From positions 24,452,541 through 24,516,540 of the forward strand of contig CM055094.1 of assembly GCA_029204225.1 (NCBI GenBank): DNA of 64,000 bases, given 5' to 3'. Positions 34,478 through 47,400 of the stretch are shown piece after piece (position 1 is the stretch's first letter; the number at the start of each line of letters is the position of its first letter). The position numbers and the translations under genes were made by a program. This DNA is from Diphasiastrum complanatum (lineage: Eukaryota > Streptophyta > Lycopodiopsida > Lycopodiales > Lycopodiaceae). The notes under the pieces were generated by a model. It was not told where the DNA came from, ran no database searches, and was given only the letters and a program-made list of their open reading frames with translations.

Positions 34478-34818
34478 TTTGAAATTGAAGCTCCATCCTT
34501 CACCTCAGCCCCCTTGCTTTGGTTCTCCTTGGATGGATTGGTCTTCATTTTGTAGCATCTTGAGACAAAATGATCTCTCTTGCCACAAAGGTTGCATTTA
34601 GGATCCTTACTTGCCTCCCATAGGTTGCCACCTATTGATGCCATGATGAGGAAGTAAAACCTAGTGATATGACTTTTTAAAATGTAATTTGTGACTCTCA
34701 AGAAACTAGATTTGAACACATTTAACAATCTAGAAGGAACTACACAAGATCTAGACCACAAATTGTGAATCATATCTCTCAACCTAGTCAATTGGAAACT
34801 AATCTTTGTTTTGATCAC
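34348..34818 (-). pseudogene. Element F shortened gag with zinc knuckle
   Basis: Inside this frame a start like that of H (MASIGGNLWEAS) is followed within a few residues by CNLCGKRDHFVSRC, a CCHC-type knuckle, so most of the gag domain is deleted. A second knuckle-like segment (KERCFLCGK) follows in the overlapping frame 34136-34477. It retains at most an RNA-binding part. Confidence 0.55.
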
Positions 34819-36199
34819 TAAGACAAAAGCACTCTATCAAATCACAAAAATCAGATCCAAACACCCCTATTGGACTCAACAAATACCAATGAATCTTTCT
34901 CTTGAGAGTTGGAATGGATTTGAAAAGATTTGACACCTAGATTTTCCTTTTCTCTTGACTAGTTCTCTCAACTTTTGAGATTCTTGAACAAAGTATGGGT
35001 TTTGTTTCAAATACTTGAAAATGAAACTTAGTCACTCCTTTTGGATTCACTCTTGACCCAAATAATCTCACTCTTGAGATTTGGATTGAATTTGATTTTA
35101 TTTGACAACAAATTAAACCACTAATTTTCATAAAAAAAAGGATCTACACTAGATCACAAAAACTTGACATGTATACTTGATTCAAACACACAAAGATCAG
35201 ATCCAACCACCCCTTTTGGAATCCCTCTTGACCCAAAACTCCACCAAGTACCAATGACTCTACCTCTTTAGAGTTGGAATGAAATTCAAATTTTCAGAAA
35301 TGTGATACTTCTCTCTCACTAAGATATTTGCTTACAAAGAGCTAATGCCACTTAGCAAGATTTGATCACAATGAAGAAGACAATTTTTCCACCAAAGTCA
35401 AGAATTGAGTTACTAGTTCTTGCCCTCTACAAAGGAAGGATCTCTTGAAAATTTTGGATCAACCACAACACATATGCCTCACTCACCTTTATGACTTTAA
35501 TTCAAGCCAAAAAAACACACTCACACACTTGAGTAGGGGTGAACAATGTGACTTGGATCTCAAATTTTTCTCCTAGTACTTGCCAACAATTCTTATCACC
35601 TTGTATAGGTAGATTTTGCCTTTATGAGTGTTTGTGCTTTAGAAATTCACTAAGATTTCACTTGGAGGACTGATCCAAGAGTGTTTTCTAGCATTTTGAT
35701 GCTTCTAGACTTGGCCCTTTCACTCTTGAACAAATCTAGAATGAAGGTATAATGGATTTCAATCACTCCCCTTGCAAATCACTCCTTAATCTTTGGTTTA
35801 TAGCACTCTTTCTCTCTCAACTTCAATGTACACTCAAAAAATCAGAGAATCAACTTCAATGTACTGTAAAAAAGCTTTAATCCATCTATATGATTGATCT
35901 AAACCAAGAACAAATCAATGGAATACAAACAATGCAAGTGAAAGCTTGAAAAATGCACTAAATTGACTCAAAATTGGGTGTATGAAGCTCAAAATGTACC
36001 AAGCTGAATTTTATTGTCCAAAACAGGTCCTGTACGGCCCCACACGTGTGGAAAGTACACCTGTAGCCCACAACAAGATTTGGTACAAATATGATGGTTC
36101 TAGCTATCCATTCAACCTCGCTACCTCAATATTAGCTTGTTTTCAAAAACTGCCAATTTGGGTATAGTTTAGATCAATTCCTTAAATGCAGTTGTACTT

Positions 36200-36212
36200 G
36201 GCTCTGATACCA
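36200..36212 (-). promoter_or_regulatory. Primer-binding site of element F
   Basis: On the minus strand this is TGGTATCAGAGCC, beside the LTR starting at 36213. Confidence 0.85.
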
Positions 36213-36525
36213 TGTGAAAGTACAGAAAAAAGGACCAAGAATGGATCCAAATCAGATCCACAAGTGTGATTGGGTGTTAGATTAGATTGATCTACCAATC
36301 TACACAAGATTAGATAGCACTAGATCAAATCTACATCAACAAATCTAACAAGAACAATCAAATATGATCAAAACTTGTACTTGCTGGTTTCACACGTGTG
36401 AAGACCTGTCAGAGTACGGACTACCAGCAAATAATTAAGTACACTAAGCTTAGAAACCATTAGAAGCATAAAATCACAAGACAAATGGAGAGATTACTCA
36501 AGAAATGCACCAAAACCAAGATTTA
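36213..36525 (-). repeat. 5' LTR of element F, visible part
   Basis: Begins TGTGAAAGTACAG next to the primer site and contains CACACGTGTG at 36391-36400, 178 bp from the edge. It is interrupted at 36526-36988 by an insertion with a 10-bp direct repeat. I could not identify the outer end of the LTR. Confidence 0.65.
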
Positions 36526-36988
36526 GCTAATGCATGCATTTTTTTCAAAGGCAGATTTTGCTTTTTTTCTTCTGCCTGTCTGTGCCCGTCCGTATGAATT
36601 CCGTACAGCTGCCACATGGCACATTTGTGTTGGTCAGCCAAAGTCAAACCTGCCTATTATGCTTCGTAATGTGCTTTTGAAAAAATGTCAGGTACCCATT
36701 ACGCAATGGAAGGAGCCAGGCAAAGGCCATTCTGCCTGGTTCGGCTTTCCAAAAAAATTTAGGCTCGGCCCCTCCGGCCTCGCCCAATTTTTTTTGGAAA
36801 TCCTTACCGAGCAGGCTCCTTCCATAATACATTATCTCCATTTTCACACACTCGACATACACCCGCTACTATTACTGCTTATATACTACATGATATGGCC
36901 TTCTGCTCACAGAACCGAAAGCTGCTATTGCAATCAGAAGACTCTCTCTCTCTCTCTCTCTCTCATATAGGAGGCTATGCTAATGCAT
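36526..36988. mobile_element. 443-bp insertion with 10-bp direct repeats in the LTR of F
   Basis: GCTAATGCAT occurs at 36526-36535 and 36979-36988 and brackets unrelated sequence. A T-run lies just inside the left repeat, and a (TC)n tract at 36938-36964 near the right one. Inside is an imperfect hairpin (TGGAAGGAGCC at 36707-36717 pairs with 36814-36824). No terminal inverted repeats were seen. A minus-strand SINE with an A-tail is one reading. Confidence 0.5.
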
Positions 36989-39900
36989 TAATTTCTTTGT
37001 ACTTTCATCATTCTTTATGAAAGTAACTATTTTTTGATTACTAGTATGCTAGATTGTTGTTTAGTCAAATTCTTGAACTAGATCGTGATACTCAATCTAG
37101 AATTAGGTTATGTGCTAAACACAAAGCTTAATAAAGATCATTCACAATTGGAATTGGCATTCCACACGTGTGAACCTTCTGGATTTCAACAATGTCGACC
37201 TTGGACTGATTGTGAAATAAAGTGGGCAGTTTTGATGGAGAGGCCAATCTCACCTGATTTTTACTGATCCACACCCAAGCATGTAGGGGCTACGACGATG
37301 ATAGCTGTTGTACTTTTAGATGTCTTCTATATTCTATTATGGCAGTCCCCCAACTTAGAGTGCGTTGTGTAGGGTGAGTACGAGTAAGATCCACTCTAGT
37401 CATGGTTTCTATTGCTTGTTTAGGGTTCTTCTAAGGCGGTCTCCCTACTAGAAGAGTACTTTGATTAAGAAAGAATAGATTAAGCAACACTATGGCGGTC
37501 TCCCGACTAGTGTCTAACAAGTAACAATACTAGACAACCTAATCAACTCCACAAGGGAATGGAAATACTGTAAGAGAAAGATAATCCCATAATAACACTC
37601 ACAAATCAACCAATGGGAAAAGCCTAGTGGGGCTCGAGCACCTACCACAAGGTATTCTAATTCCAATGGAAACACAAGTAGCATGCATAAGTTGTCACAG
37701 AAAGTGTCTTTATTATCACAAGCTAATACAAGTGTTGTTGGAGGCCCAAATCCACTTCCATAATCCATGCCAAAGGATCCATTTAAGAAGCTAAGACTAG
37801 CTCCTAAAGTTATGGATAGATCTAGAATATCTTTATTTTGAGGAGTGTGAAAAATGCAAAAAAACTATCTTGATTAAGCCTTGTAAATATGTACATACGC
37901 GCATCCCACACGTGTGGAGACCTGTCTCATGTGTGGAGGATAGGCTTAATTTCAATAGGCCCATTTCTCATGATTAGATTAGACCTTTTATCAAGATTCT
38001 ATGTGTTGAGTCAACAATTGGGTTTATAGGTATTGTAGGAAGTATTCTATGATTGGACCAAAATTGGAAGAGTTAAAGTAGTAAGATAGGACATGATGAT
38101 GATAGGCAGCTCACACGTGCCAAATTTAACTTAGACGAGGTCGGGCTCAACCATTATTTATATGCTCTTTGAGAGCTCATTTGCTCAATGAAAAATTGGA
38201 GAGAGTTGGTGATTTTGAGATTTCTAGCTGTAAGCTTTTATAGATTGTTTTTTGCATGCATTTCTTCAAGTACAATGCATCAATTATCCCTTGTGGTTTG
38301 ATCTCAGTCCTCAGTCCATACAACAAGTTGTGGTTCACACATGTGAACATCTTTGATCAATTTACACAATGTTTAGATTACTCTTGCTTACATCTCAAGA
38401 TTGTATCATTTTTAGCTTTTGTAAATTGATAGAAATGAAGATGGTAATGCAACCAATCATTCTTGTGGATTGAAGGAATTCATTTATGGTACTAAATGTC
38501 ATAATTTTTACACGCCTTACTATCGCCACCACCTTCATCCTGCTCTCACTGTCCATTTCATATTCTTTCATAAAGTCAACAAATCTAACAAGGGACTTGA
38601 AAGATCAAGATTAAGTGAGAAAATGATTGTTGCTATCTTTTCATTGTCTAGTTTCTTAAAACAATGCAACAATAGGTAATGTCACTAGCATCAGTATATA
38701 CAATTTGCAAGTTGTACATCACATAGTCAAAAAAGCAAAAGAGGAGCATGTCCATTGGCAAAACAACCAAGGTTCAAGCATGTGCCTTCATAGACACAAT
38801 ATCAACTCTTATCCAACTCAACTACTGAGAGGACAACTTTTTCTATTTTTGTAAACACTTAATCTTGTTTATATGTGATTTGATTCAAGGTGAAATTCTT
38901 CTTATATCCCTCACATATAACATGTTTATTGACAAGTTATATTTTCTACTTGCCAATTGTAAAAAAGTTGAATAAAGATGAACATATTCGATTTCAATAT
39001 AGTGGCACTATTTTTGTTGTGTGTATAATGTGGGTATGCATGTGAGACAAGTACATGAGTCAATGTGCATCAAAGAGTACAAGTGGTTCTCCATATATGA
39101 TGATTTGGAAAGGTGTGATGAGACAAGAAAATAATTATGAGATTTAAAGGATAATTGTTTTGTTTTGAAAAAAGTGGACAAAAATGGTAAGTGCAAGTTG
39201 TTGAATCCGAGGGGGAAGCTATAACGAATTAGTACAAAGGAAGATCAAGAAAAAATTCCTCTACTAGACCTCAAAAAAACTATAACAATGTCAAAACACT
39301 ATTTAGTAGTTACTAGATTAAGAAAAGGTTCTATGACTCGTGCAACAAATGTTTTTACTAAAATGAAAAGGTTGCTCATTTTAAAGGACTGGCTAATTAA
39401 GATGCCCCTCAAACCTATTTTTGTTTAGAAATATAATGTATGATGCAAATTGGATACAATTACATATGCTTAGAACTGTAGTATGCTTGATAAGATGGAG
39501 TATTATGTTGAATTTGTGATAGTATCTTCTTGCTGTTTTGGTTTTACCAAAAACATATCTAATTCTCTTTTGAATCAAGCTCAAAATTAAGAAATTTGCC
39601 CAAGAATGTGTAGTGCAATAGATAAATCTTTGATTGTGAACTTGCCCACCCAAGTTCAAGTCCTCACATCATGACGCAATAGGCCTCAATCAAAATGATA
39701 GGGCTTTGTGATTTTTTGTTCAAGAGGCCTATGCACAAATTGAAAGTTGTGGAAATGGCCTCCTTAACATGTTATGCTAGAATTTTTAATGTCATTGGAG
39801 AACCATTGCAACACGTCAATCATACGATCTTTCATAGTCGTCAATTTGCCACATCAGAGATTGTCAAGATTAATAGAAATCAAGAAATGTCTCTACTTAC

Positions 39901-42211
39901 CTTCATGTTTTGTTATAATTACAAAATCGGTTTTCTAGTGTTGTTGGCAAAGTATGTAAACTCAAAGTTCTAAGATATCCATTTTTTATTGGGCTGATGA
40001 TACATGTCACACAAAACCTTCACTTCAAAAGATGCATCGATCTACTTATGCTTACAAAGCAAGGAGGCAATTTAGTCATACTTGAAAGGATACCACACAA
40101 CAAGCTTATTTATAAGTGCTACTACCTCAAAGTTTTTAATTGGTTTACAAATGCCCCTAAAAAAAATAACAATGTCACTAGGCTTGGTTTAGAGGAGTGG
40201 GTATAGAGGAGTATTAAAGGCAATCACACAAAACATTAGGACACAACTGTTAAATGTTCTGAATGTCATTACAATCATAGTTAGAACCAGATTCAGATCT
40301 AAACATGTTCTGAGTAAGAGAGATAGTAAAACTTTTGAAAAATGTGAATCAAGCAAAGCATCAAAAGAATAAATTCGATGTGAAAAAGGGCGAGGATCAC
40401 GCATTGCTCTCATAAAACATCACAAGGGACCTTAAAGCTATGTCTGACACATTCCCTGGCTTCCAAAAGTTTTCTTATATAATGCTATGTTTGAATAATG
40501 ACCTTCATGAGCTTCAAGTTCTGGCTAGGAGTAAAATAAAGATTTGTCAAACTTGCATTGAATTGAAAGGATTTGAAAAGGGTTGAATCCTTTGCAGCAA
40601 GATTTGTTGGAACCATTGAACCAATAGTAGTTGTTAGCGTCAAAAGGAAACGCAAAATGAAAGATCCAAATTGTGAACACAACCTAGTCAATGACAAATC
40701 TCTAAATAGTCGTGGAAGGTATTGCTATAGTAACAATGCAATTTTACCCTGATAGGATTTAAAAAATAGCTACATTTTTAGATTCAACTGACCTGTCTCA
40801 TTGATTTTCTCAAAACTTTCAGCGCTTTTTTCAATACGAGCGAACCTCCTTGGTGCTTCAATCCAAATATTATCGATTTTAAAGAAGTTATAACTAATCA
40901 TTTTTGGAAGAGCATCTGAGTCCCCACCACTGTAAAGAGAGATAAGTCATGCCCACATAGATGTTAGTTGGGATAAAATTTTCTTAAGTTGCATTTGTTG
41001 TAAAGAATAGCCTCCTAAAATGCTTCCTTGCAGCTTTGTGCAAATGAGGTTGGTTAAACACACCTTCAGTGTGCACGGTTTTGTCCAGCATATTTCTATC
41101 ACGTGGGCTGCTGGTCTTCAAATTTTGTAGCAAAAACGACACTGAATTGAGCCTATTTTTTAGCAACTCTAGTGCTAAATCAAGGCAATGTAATTGATCA
41201 TGGAAGCTCCAGCTCTAAGAGAGCCTTTCCATGGCAACCTGTTCACCGACTCAGAATGACATCAAAAACAGGTGAATGGGTGAGAAAAGCTTTCCATGCC
41301 ACCAGTTCACCCCCTCAGCCCATTCTCAGGTGAGAGTTTTGTAGCATAAATCTAGCTCTTGGAGAGCACAGGTTGGAATGCAACCTGTGTTTTCCAGAGT
41401 TACGCCTTCAGTCAAACACCATTACAGAATGTGACCAGTTCTTTTTCATAAGCACATTGTCATCCAAGTGTGTTGGGGATTAGATTGTCCATTCTCCAAA
41501 AAGTAGAGCCATCAAGGAAATGGTTACATGATGATGCAGCGATCTCAGCTGATGGAGAGTCCCTAACCGTTAGAGCTACTTGCTGACAACCTGTTTGTCT
41601 TAAATCATTAACTACTGGTTATATGAAACATTCCAAAACTTGAACTGGCTTCAAATGCTATTAACTTCATAGTTTAGACAAAAAGTGCCTTTGACATTTT
41701 ATGTTACTGTGAAAGTTTCTCTCAAAAACTTGGATCGATGATGGCAAACCAGTCCTGGTGGAAATTTCCGTGCAAAGAATTTATCTGCCTTATGAATCAG
41801 TCACCCGCATATCTTAGCAGATAGAATGCTTGATAAAATTGGAGGCTCCTATGTTATATGAATGTGCAGGTATGCCAATCATCGTTGTAGAATCATGAAT
41901 ATACTGTTCTGCAATCTATTTACACATGCTTACTTGAAGTAGCCAGCCAGAGTTTGAGAAGGTGCAACTTCTATATCTCCCTTTACGTTTGTACAATCAC
42001 AGCTAGAGGGAAAGGCTGAAAGAAGTACTCTTTTCAATTTTGCAAAAGCTTTGAAGTCAGTAGAAAAATGCTCGCCTTTGGCCATATGAAACAGATAAAT
42101 CACAAACTTAGCAACTTTGATGTCATGCGAATTGGCCATAACTCAGACTCAGAGAGGCGAAGCACATCCTATGGACTGAAATTGCATACAATCATGACTT
42201 TGACATAAAAA
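36989..42211. other. No gene seen
   Basis: About 5.2 kb of unassigned DNA. The left part has LTR-like traits (CACACGTGTG at 37163-37172 and 37907-37916) and three copies of a GGC(A/G)GTC(T/C)CCC motif at 37341, 37435 and 37494. Short open frames at 38470-38679, 39393-39973 and 39997-40206 have no recognisable content and look like decayed element sequence. Confidence 0.4.
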
Positions 42212-42331
42212 CTAAGATCCTCCTAATGAAGGTATCTCGAGCGAGGAGTGTAGTAGGAAGTCCTGAGCACGATTGGCAGCCAAATAGGTAATAACTCCTG
42301 CAGCATACCCAGCGAGAGCAAATGCACTTAC
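42212..42331 (-). CDS. NHD1: NHD1 last exon
   Basis: 120 bp: CTTGCAG|GTAAGT to TAG. Encodes the last helix (FALAGYAAGVITYLAAN) and a tail ending SLGGS. The exon itself starts GTAAGT, a donor look-alike. Confidence 0.9.
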   Translation of the reverse strand, partial: VSAFALAGYAAGVITYLAANRAQDFLLHSSLEIPSLGGS

Positions 42332-44350
42332 CTGCAAGCATATTATCATGGTCAACTCCTTGACAAGAAGCAGCAAACTCATGTGAAATAAATGTCCCTC
42401 CTTGGAGAGAGCAATAACTGAAATAAGTATACCCGATCCATAGTGTTTCAACAAAAAGAGGATTCAAAGCTAGGAAGCAGCTTTCAATAGATTACAACCG
42501 GATAACAGACAGTGATTTTTTGAATCTAAAACCATAACCTCTAAATCCTGTCGTATAGATGTGCTTGAATTGACTACCCTCTGCAAGCTTATTCCCCTAA
42601 AATCTACATGTCTCGTTTCACAAGTATAGATTGGAATGCTCCTGTTTTAGAGTTGAACTTGCATCACCATTCTTAACGTGTTCTTAGATTGGAGCTAGGG
42701 CAGGGGCAGGTGGAGGAAAAAATTGAACTGATATCACTCTCAGGGACAACCACCCTTAACATCTTTTGGCACAAGTTTAACAAGGCGTAATAATACACAT
42801 TGCAGCACCAAAGTTGAGAAATATATACTTTCCTGCATGTGCTCATTTTAGAAAATGTTGAGATAAATTCATGCATACCTTTTTGAAGTACCAGAAAAAA
42901 TTTGCCTTTTCCATTCCCATGAAAGCAACTCCAGCTGCAGACCCAATTATGAGAAGGGAGCCTCCAGTCCCAGCACAATATGCAATTAGCTGCCACAGCT
43001 CTGAATCAGTAGGAAATGTGGACATACTGTACATTCCCATAGTAGCTGCAACCAGAGGCACATTGTCTATAACAGCTGAAGCAAGACCTATAGCTGTGGC
43101 TATTAGCTCAATGCTTGGAATGTGAGCATCCAGGTATGCAGCTAATTCCTGAAGTATACCTGCTGACTGCAAGCTGCACCCATGTCGATCACCATTTGCA
43201 AAATAGCTTCAATATATTTTCCATATGAAAGTATGGCATCCCAAAAGTCAATATGTAACAATGCATTTCCTGATAGAACCAAATTGTAAAGATAAATGTA
43301 GATAATGGCAATTAACCTACTAAGCAGTTGCTTGAGGCCTCCTTGATCACATGTGCACACCTTAAGTACAATTTGTGATTCTTGGTCACGACTCGTAAGG
43401 GAGCTTCTGGGAACCCCAGAGGGAGCCAAACCCGAATCTGAGGCTAAGGCTAAATATACCTTGGATGGGTTATCATTTGTCAGCTTTGATGATAGAGGGT
43501 TTCAAGAGAGAACTCAGGGCAGCATTATATCATTTTGGGGAGGACTTGGTATAGTTGAACACATCATGTCATTGTTTGTTGGTGTTGGTTCATCCCCAAA
43601 CACTAAGACATGTTGAGCTGCTTGTGTTCCAATTTGATAAAGTTTAGATCACAATAAAATTGTATATTGTATACCCTAATCTAGATAAGCACATAAATAG
43701 ATGATGTAGATTTACAGAATAGACTTAAAACCCTGTTCTTCCATACTTATAGGAACATCTAGGATATAAACCCTCTCTTGATTTAAATATAGGTATTAGA
43801 TACATCCTACTAGCATCTAGCCATTGGATTTGCATGGATATATTATATCCAATTTAAACTGAAACATCTAGCTACAAACCCCATATGTGAATTGGACATG
43901 GAAGACAGAGTGAGAAGATGGGGTGGTTACATACAAATGTTGCGCTAAGGAAAAAGTAACCGAGCTCTGGGAATTGGATGAAAGCTAGACTTACAAAAAG
44001 CTAAGCAAATCACTAGGTCGTGAGATAAGCTGGTTGATATATAGAGAAGGAAGTGCTTTAGCATTAACGTATTTTGACTAAAACTTATTTGAAATTTTTT
44101 TTAACAAGCATATTCAGCTTTTTGAGGTTGGGTCCTAATATGTAATTGGATTTAGAACTGTTGTGTAATGATTCCACAAAAGTATAAGGTCGAATTGTGT
44201 CATGCTTATGTTCATGTGTTGATGCAAAATGTATAGTTTTTGGCAAGATGATTGGTACAGACTCCTTGCACATCAACATAATCAACCCTAACCCTAGTTT
44301 TGTCTATATAAGGCAATTTCACAGCACTTTTGTGGACCTTTGTATCATTT

Positions 44351-44418
<68 letters not shown>

Positions 44419-47400
44419 TATGAACGCCTTTTCCATGTCAAAAAGCATATAAGACTAATAAATATACATGTCAAGTATGTGGTATCGATGGGAGCATATA
44501 AAAACGTCTCCAAAACAGTAGCGAAAGAAGACAACCTAACTAAATACTATGAATTGAAATGAGTGAGATATGTAAGAGTATAAATGTTGCTAGATCTATA
44601 AAGTGAGGTATAGCACTATCATCCTATCCTGTTGCTGAAGAAGGATGTGATGCGAGCTACAACATGAGGTAACTTTGGTATCCGTTGACATCGCCTAGGA
44701 GGATGAGAAGTGTGTCTCCTCATGATAGGACAGATAGCTCTAGCTGCAATATAACTATGAGTGGTGCCAATAGGTGCATCGTCGTCCACATCGTCATCAT
44801 CAGAATCTGGGTCCTAGTGTGGTCTTCTCCTAGAGAAGAAAGAGGTAATTTGAGATCGAGAACTAGGGTGACTCGACTGAGCTCTCAGGCATATATCACA
44901 TCTCAACAAGAACATCTCTTGTACTATAAGTGCAACACAACGAGAATCGTCATATGACATGAGCGATTGAAGTGTGGTGGGCATGTCACAAAACAGGCAA
45001 TGGTATCTCCCTCTAGTCTCATAGTATATAGGGCATCTGAACATAAGATGCTCCTTAGACTCCAACTCACTCAAAGAGCATAACTGGCAGATTCGCTCCT
45101 CTCTCGGGATATCATGGAACCTCCTAGTCTCAATAGCTAACTGATGTGATGATCACTAATTAAAGTACATATTAAGATCCTAGCATAAACACATAAGAGC
45201 ACTATTGCTAAGTCTCCTCTCAGCCACCAATTTCATAGTAGAAAGACAAGGCATACTCAAGAGGCTCCCTCTCTTAGGCTCCCATGCCCTCCTACCTCAA
45301 GCACCCACTTGACTCTGACTTGTCCTATCGTTGATACATAGCATACTCCATGCGCAACCAACACTCGCCACTTGGCAATACCCTGACACATGGGCTATTG
45401 AGTAGGACTGTCCGTGACATGTGCCACTCATACAGTGGACCAAGTGTCCCAAAGTCATATGAAACACTTTTTGTTGACTGATCAACTCTCCTAATTTTTA
45501 GGAGGTCAGTTCAATAGCCTCTAAATTAAGACCGAGTACTCCATACCAAATACAAGCAGGTCAACAAGTTAACCAATACTTACTATTCACATTTTCTTAC
45601 AAAATACCATAGGCTGGTGAGCCATTTCAATATTTACAATTTATAATTTACAAGTGACATTCCTTCCCTCCTCAAGGAACATCCTCCCCAATCGTAAAGA
45701 AGGGTACTGTGCATGCAAAGCGTGCGAGGTCTCCTAGGTAGCATCAATGAGAGGTATCAGGCGGTTTGTCAGTCGTCTCTCTCCAATCCAATACATTGTC
45801 AAGTTCGTGCATCACCTCCCCATGCTCTTAAAACAATACAAGTCCGTTAATCAACAAGTTATCACCCTCATGTAAAACCCTCTTTAAGCGTGAAACATGA
45901 AAAACATGATGAACTTTACAATCTTTAGGCAACGCTAGTTTATAAGCAACATCATTATGCTTTTTAACTATTTTCTAGGATCCACAGTGTCAACTTTTTC
46001 ACACATGTGAGGACACACAAATCAATGTGTTTGATCTTCTAAGGTGGGTGTGATTGCACATGAAACTATCACTTGATTGTAGCAAGCAATCTTCCTAGAC
46101 AATCTTCAAGGCAAGAGCACACAAGCATTCATCCATGATCACTCACACTTTCTCACTGAAACCAAACACTTAGTATGAAGAAAACTAAGTCCCAAACACA
46201 TTCAAAGAGTGTCCTTTGATGCCACAATAGAAGCACTTTAGCCTTGACCTATCTTTCTTTTTGCTTCTCAAATGGATCCTTTGGCATGGATATGTTGTGA
46301 ATACCAGCCAAGGTACTTGTGGTAGCAGCCAATTCACCATAGCCATGAGAGGATTTCTTTGATGAAGATCCATTGCCACCTTCCTTGATGAACATTCCAC
46401 CATCTTGGCACCTTTCCTTTTGGTTCTTTCCATGCTTGAAAAAGACCCTTGACTTGAAAGCTCCTCTTCCTTGAAAATAGTTGCACCATAATGATGGAAA
46501 TCCTCGATGCCTCACAATGATCATGGAGATCAAGATCACAAAGTAGGCACAGGTGTTGATTACCAAGATTTTGCATACTAGCTTGACTAGTTGACAAACT
46601 ATGAACATTTTGCATAATAGCTCTAATCTTGTAATCAATAGCAATCTTGAACTCATTGAGGCTTCTTACTTGCTCATGGATATAAGTGTCCTTTGTGGAT
46701 GATTCACTTATTCTCATGAGAAGTGTACAAATTGCCTCACAAAATGAAAAAACACATTTTTCACACTATGAATAAAAAACTCATTCTTGCTCTTACAAAA
46801 TCCAAGAGCATACATTTGATGACATAACCACTTGCTCTCCAATTGATCTAGAACCAATTCTAAACCATTAAGAACATAAAATATGTCCTTCCAAGAGACA
46901 TCATACAAAACTAGTTTTGTCTTATTCCAAACTTGAGATGCAAAAATCTCATCAAAGCATAGTGATTCATCAAATGATACAAGGGAAGCAAAAGTGAATG
47001 TGTTGGAGTAGATACCACCTAAAATTTGCTTCTCCTTTTCATGAAATGTGAGCCACATAGGCTCGGCCTTGCCTCTTGAGAAGCTTCTTGTGATCACAAG
47101 TTGAGAAGAAACCACCTCCTTCTCAACCCTTGACACACTTCCTTCTTCTTGGTGCTCCTCCTTGATCCTTGCAAGCTCCTTGACATCAAACATCATTAGA
47201 GACACAATCATGTGCACAAACATCATTAGAAACATCATTCTTGACACTAACATCAAAGCCAACATCCATGGACTCGAGATTTGAATGCTCCAATTCCTCT
47301 CCTTGAGAAACAAGCTCCCCCTTGGCTACCATCACATTCAAATTGTGATTAGTTCTCACACAAACATTGAGTTTGAAAGAACAACCATCTCTAATCCCTT

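Larger units (their letters stand above)
32652..36535 (-). mobile_element. Scrambled copia element F
   Basis: A minus-strand element with its 3' LTR end at 32652-32688, polypurine tract 32689-32700, degenerate coding modules (32903-34818), a long leader with repeated segments (34820-36199), primer site 36200-36212 and the start of a 5' LTR at 36213. H is inserted in the 3' LTR. The 5' LTR is recognisable to about 36525, where another insertion sits. The coding part has a shortened gag with two zinc knuckle-like motifs, an integrase-like piece lacking catalytic residues, and two divergent copies of one module. Confidence 0.75.

Noticed and set aside
39393-40206. Cluster of small frames as a host gene
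   Set aside because: No conserved motif, mixed strands and stops; more like decayed element DNA.
43174-43180. Use of the nearer acceptor TTGCAG|TCAGCA for the NHD1 exon
   Set aside because: It would break the reading frame with the preceding exon. The acceptor 7 bp upstream keeps phase and gives conserved residues.
43353-43616. 87-codon plus-strand open frame in the NHD1 intron as a gene
   Set aside because: It has ordinary composition, but no recognised domain, no splice context and no upstream signals that I can defend.
44212-44562. Open frames rich in Leu-Ser or Arg-Glu
   Set aside because: They are translations of the (GA)n microsatellite at 44355-44415.
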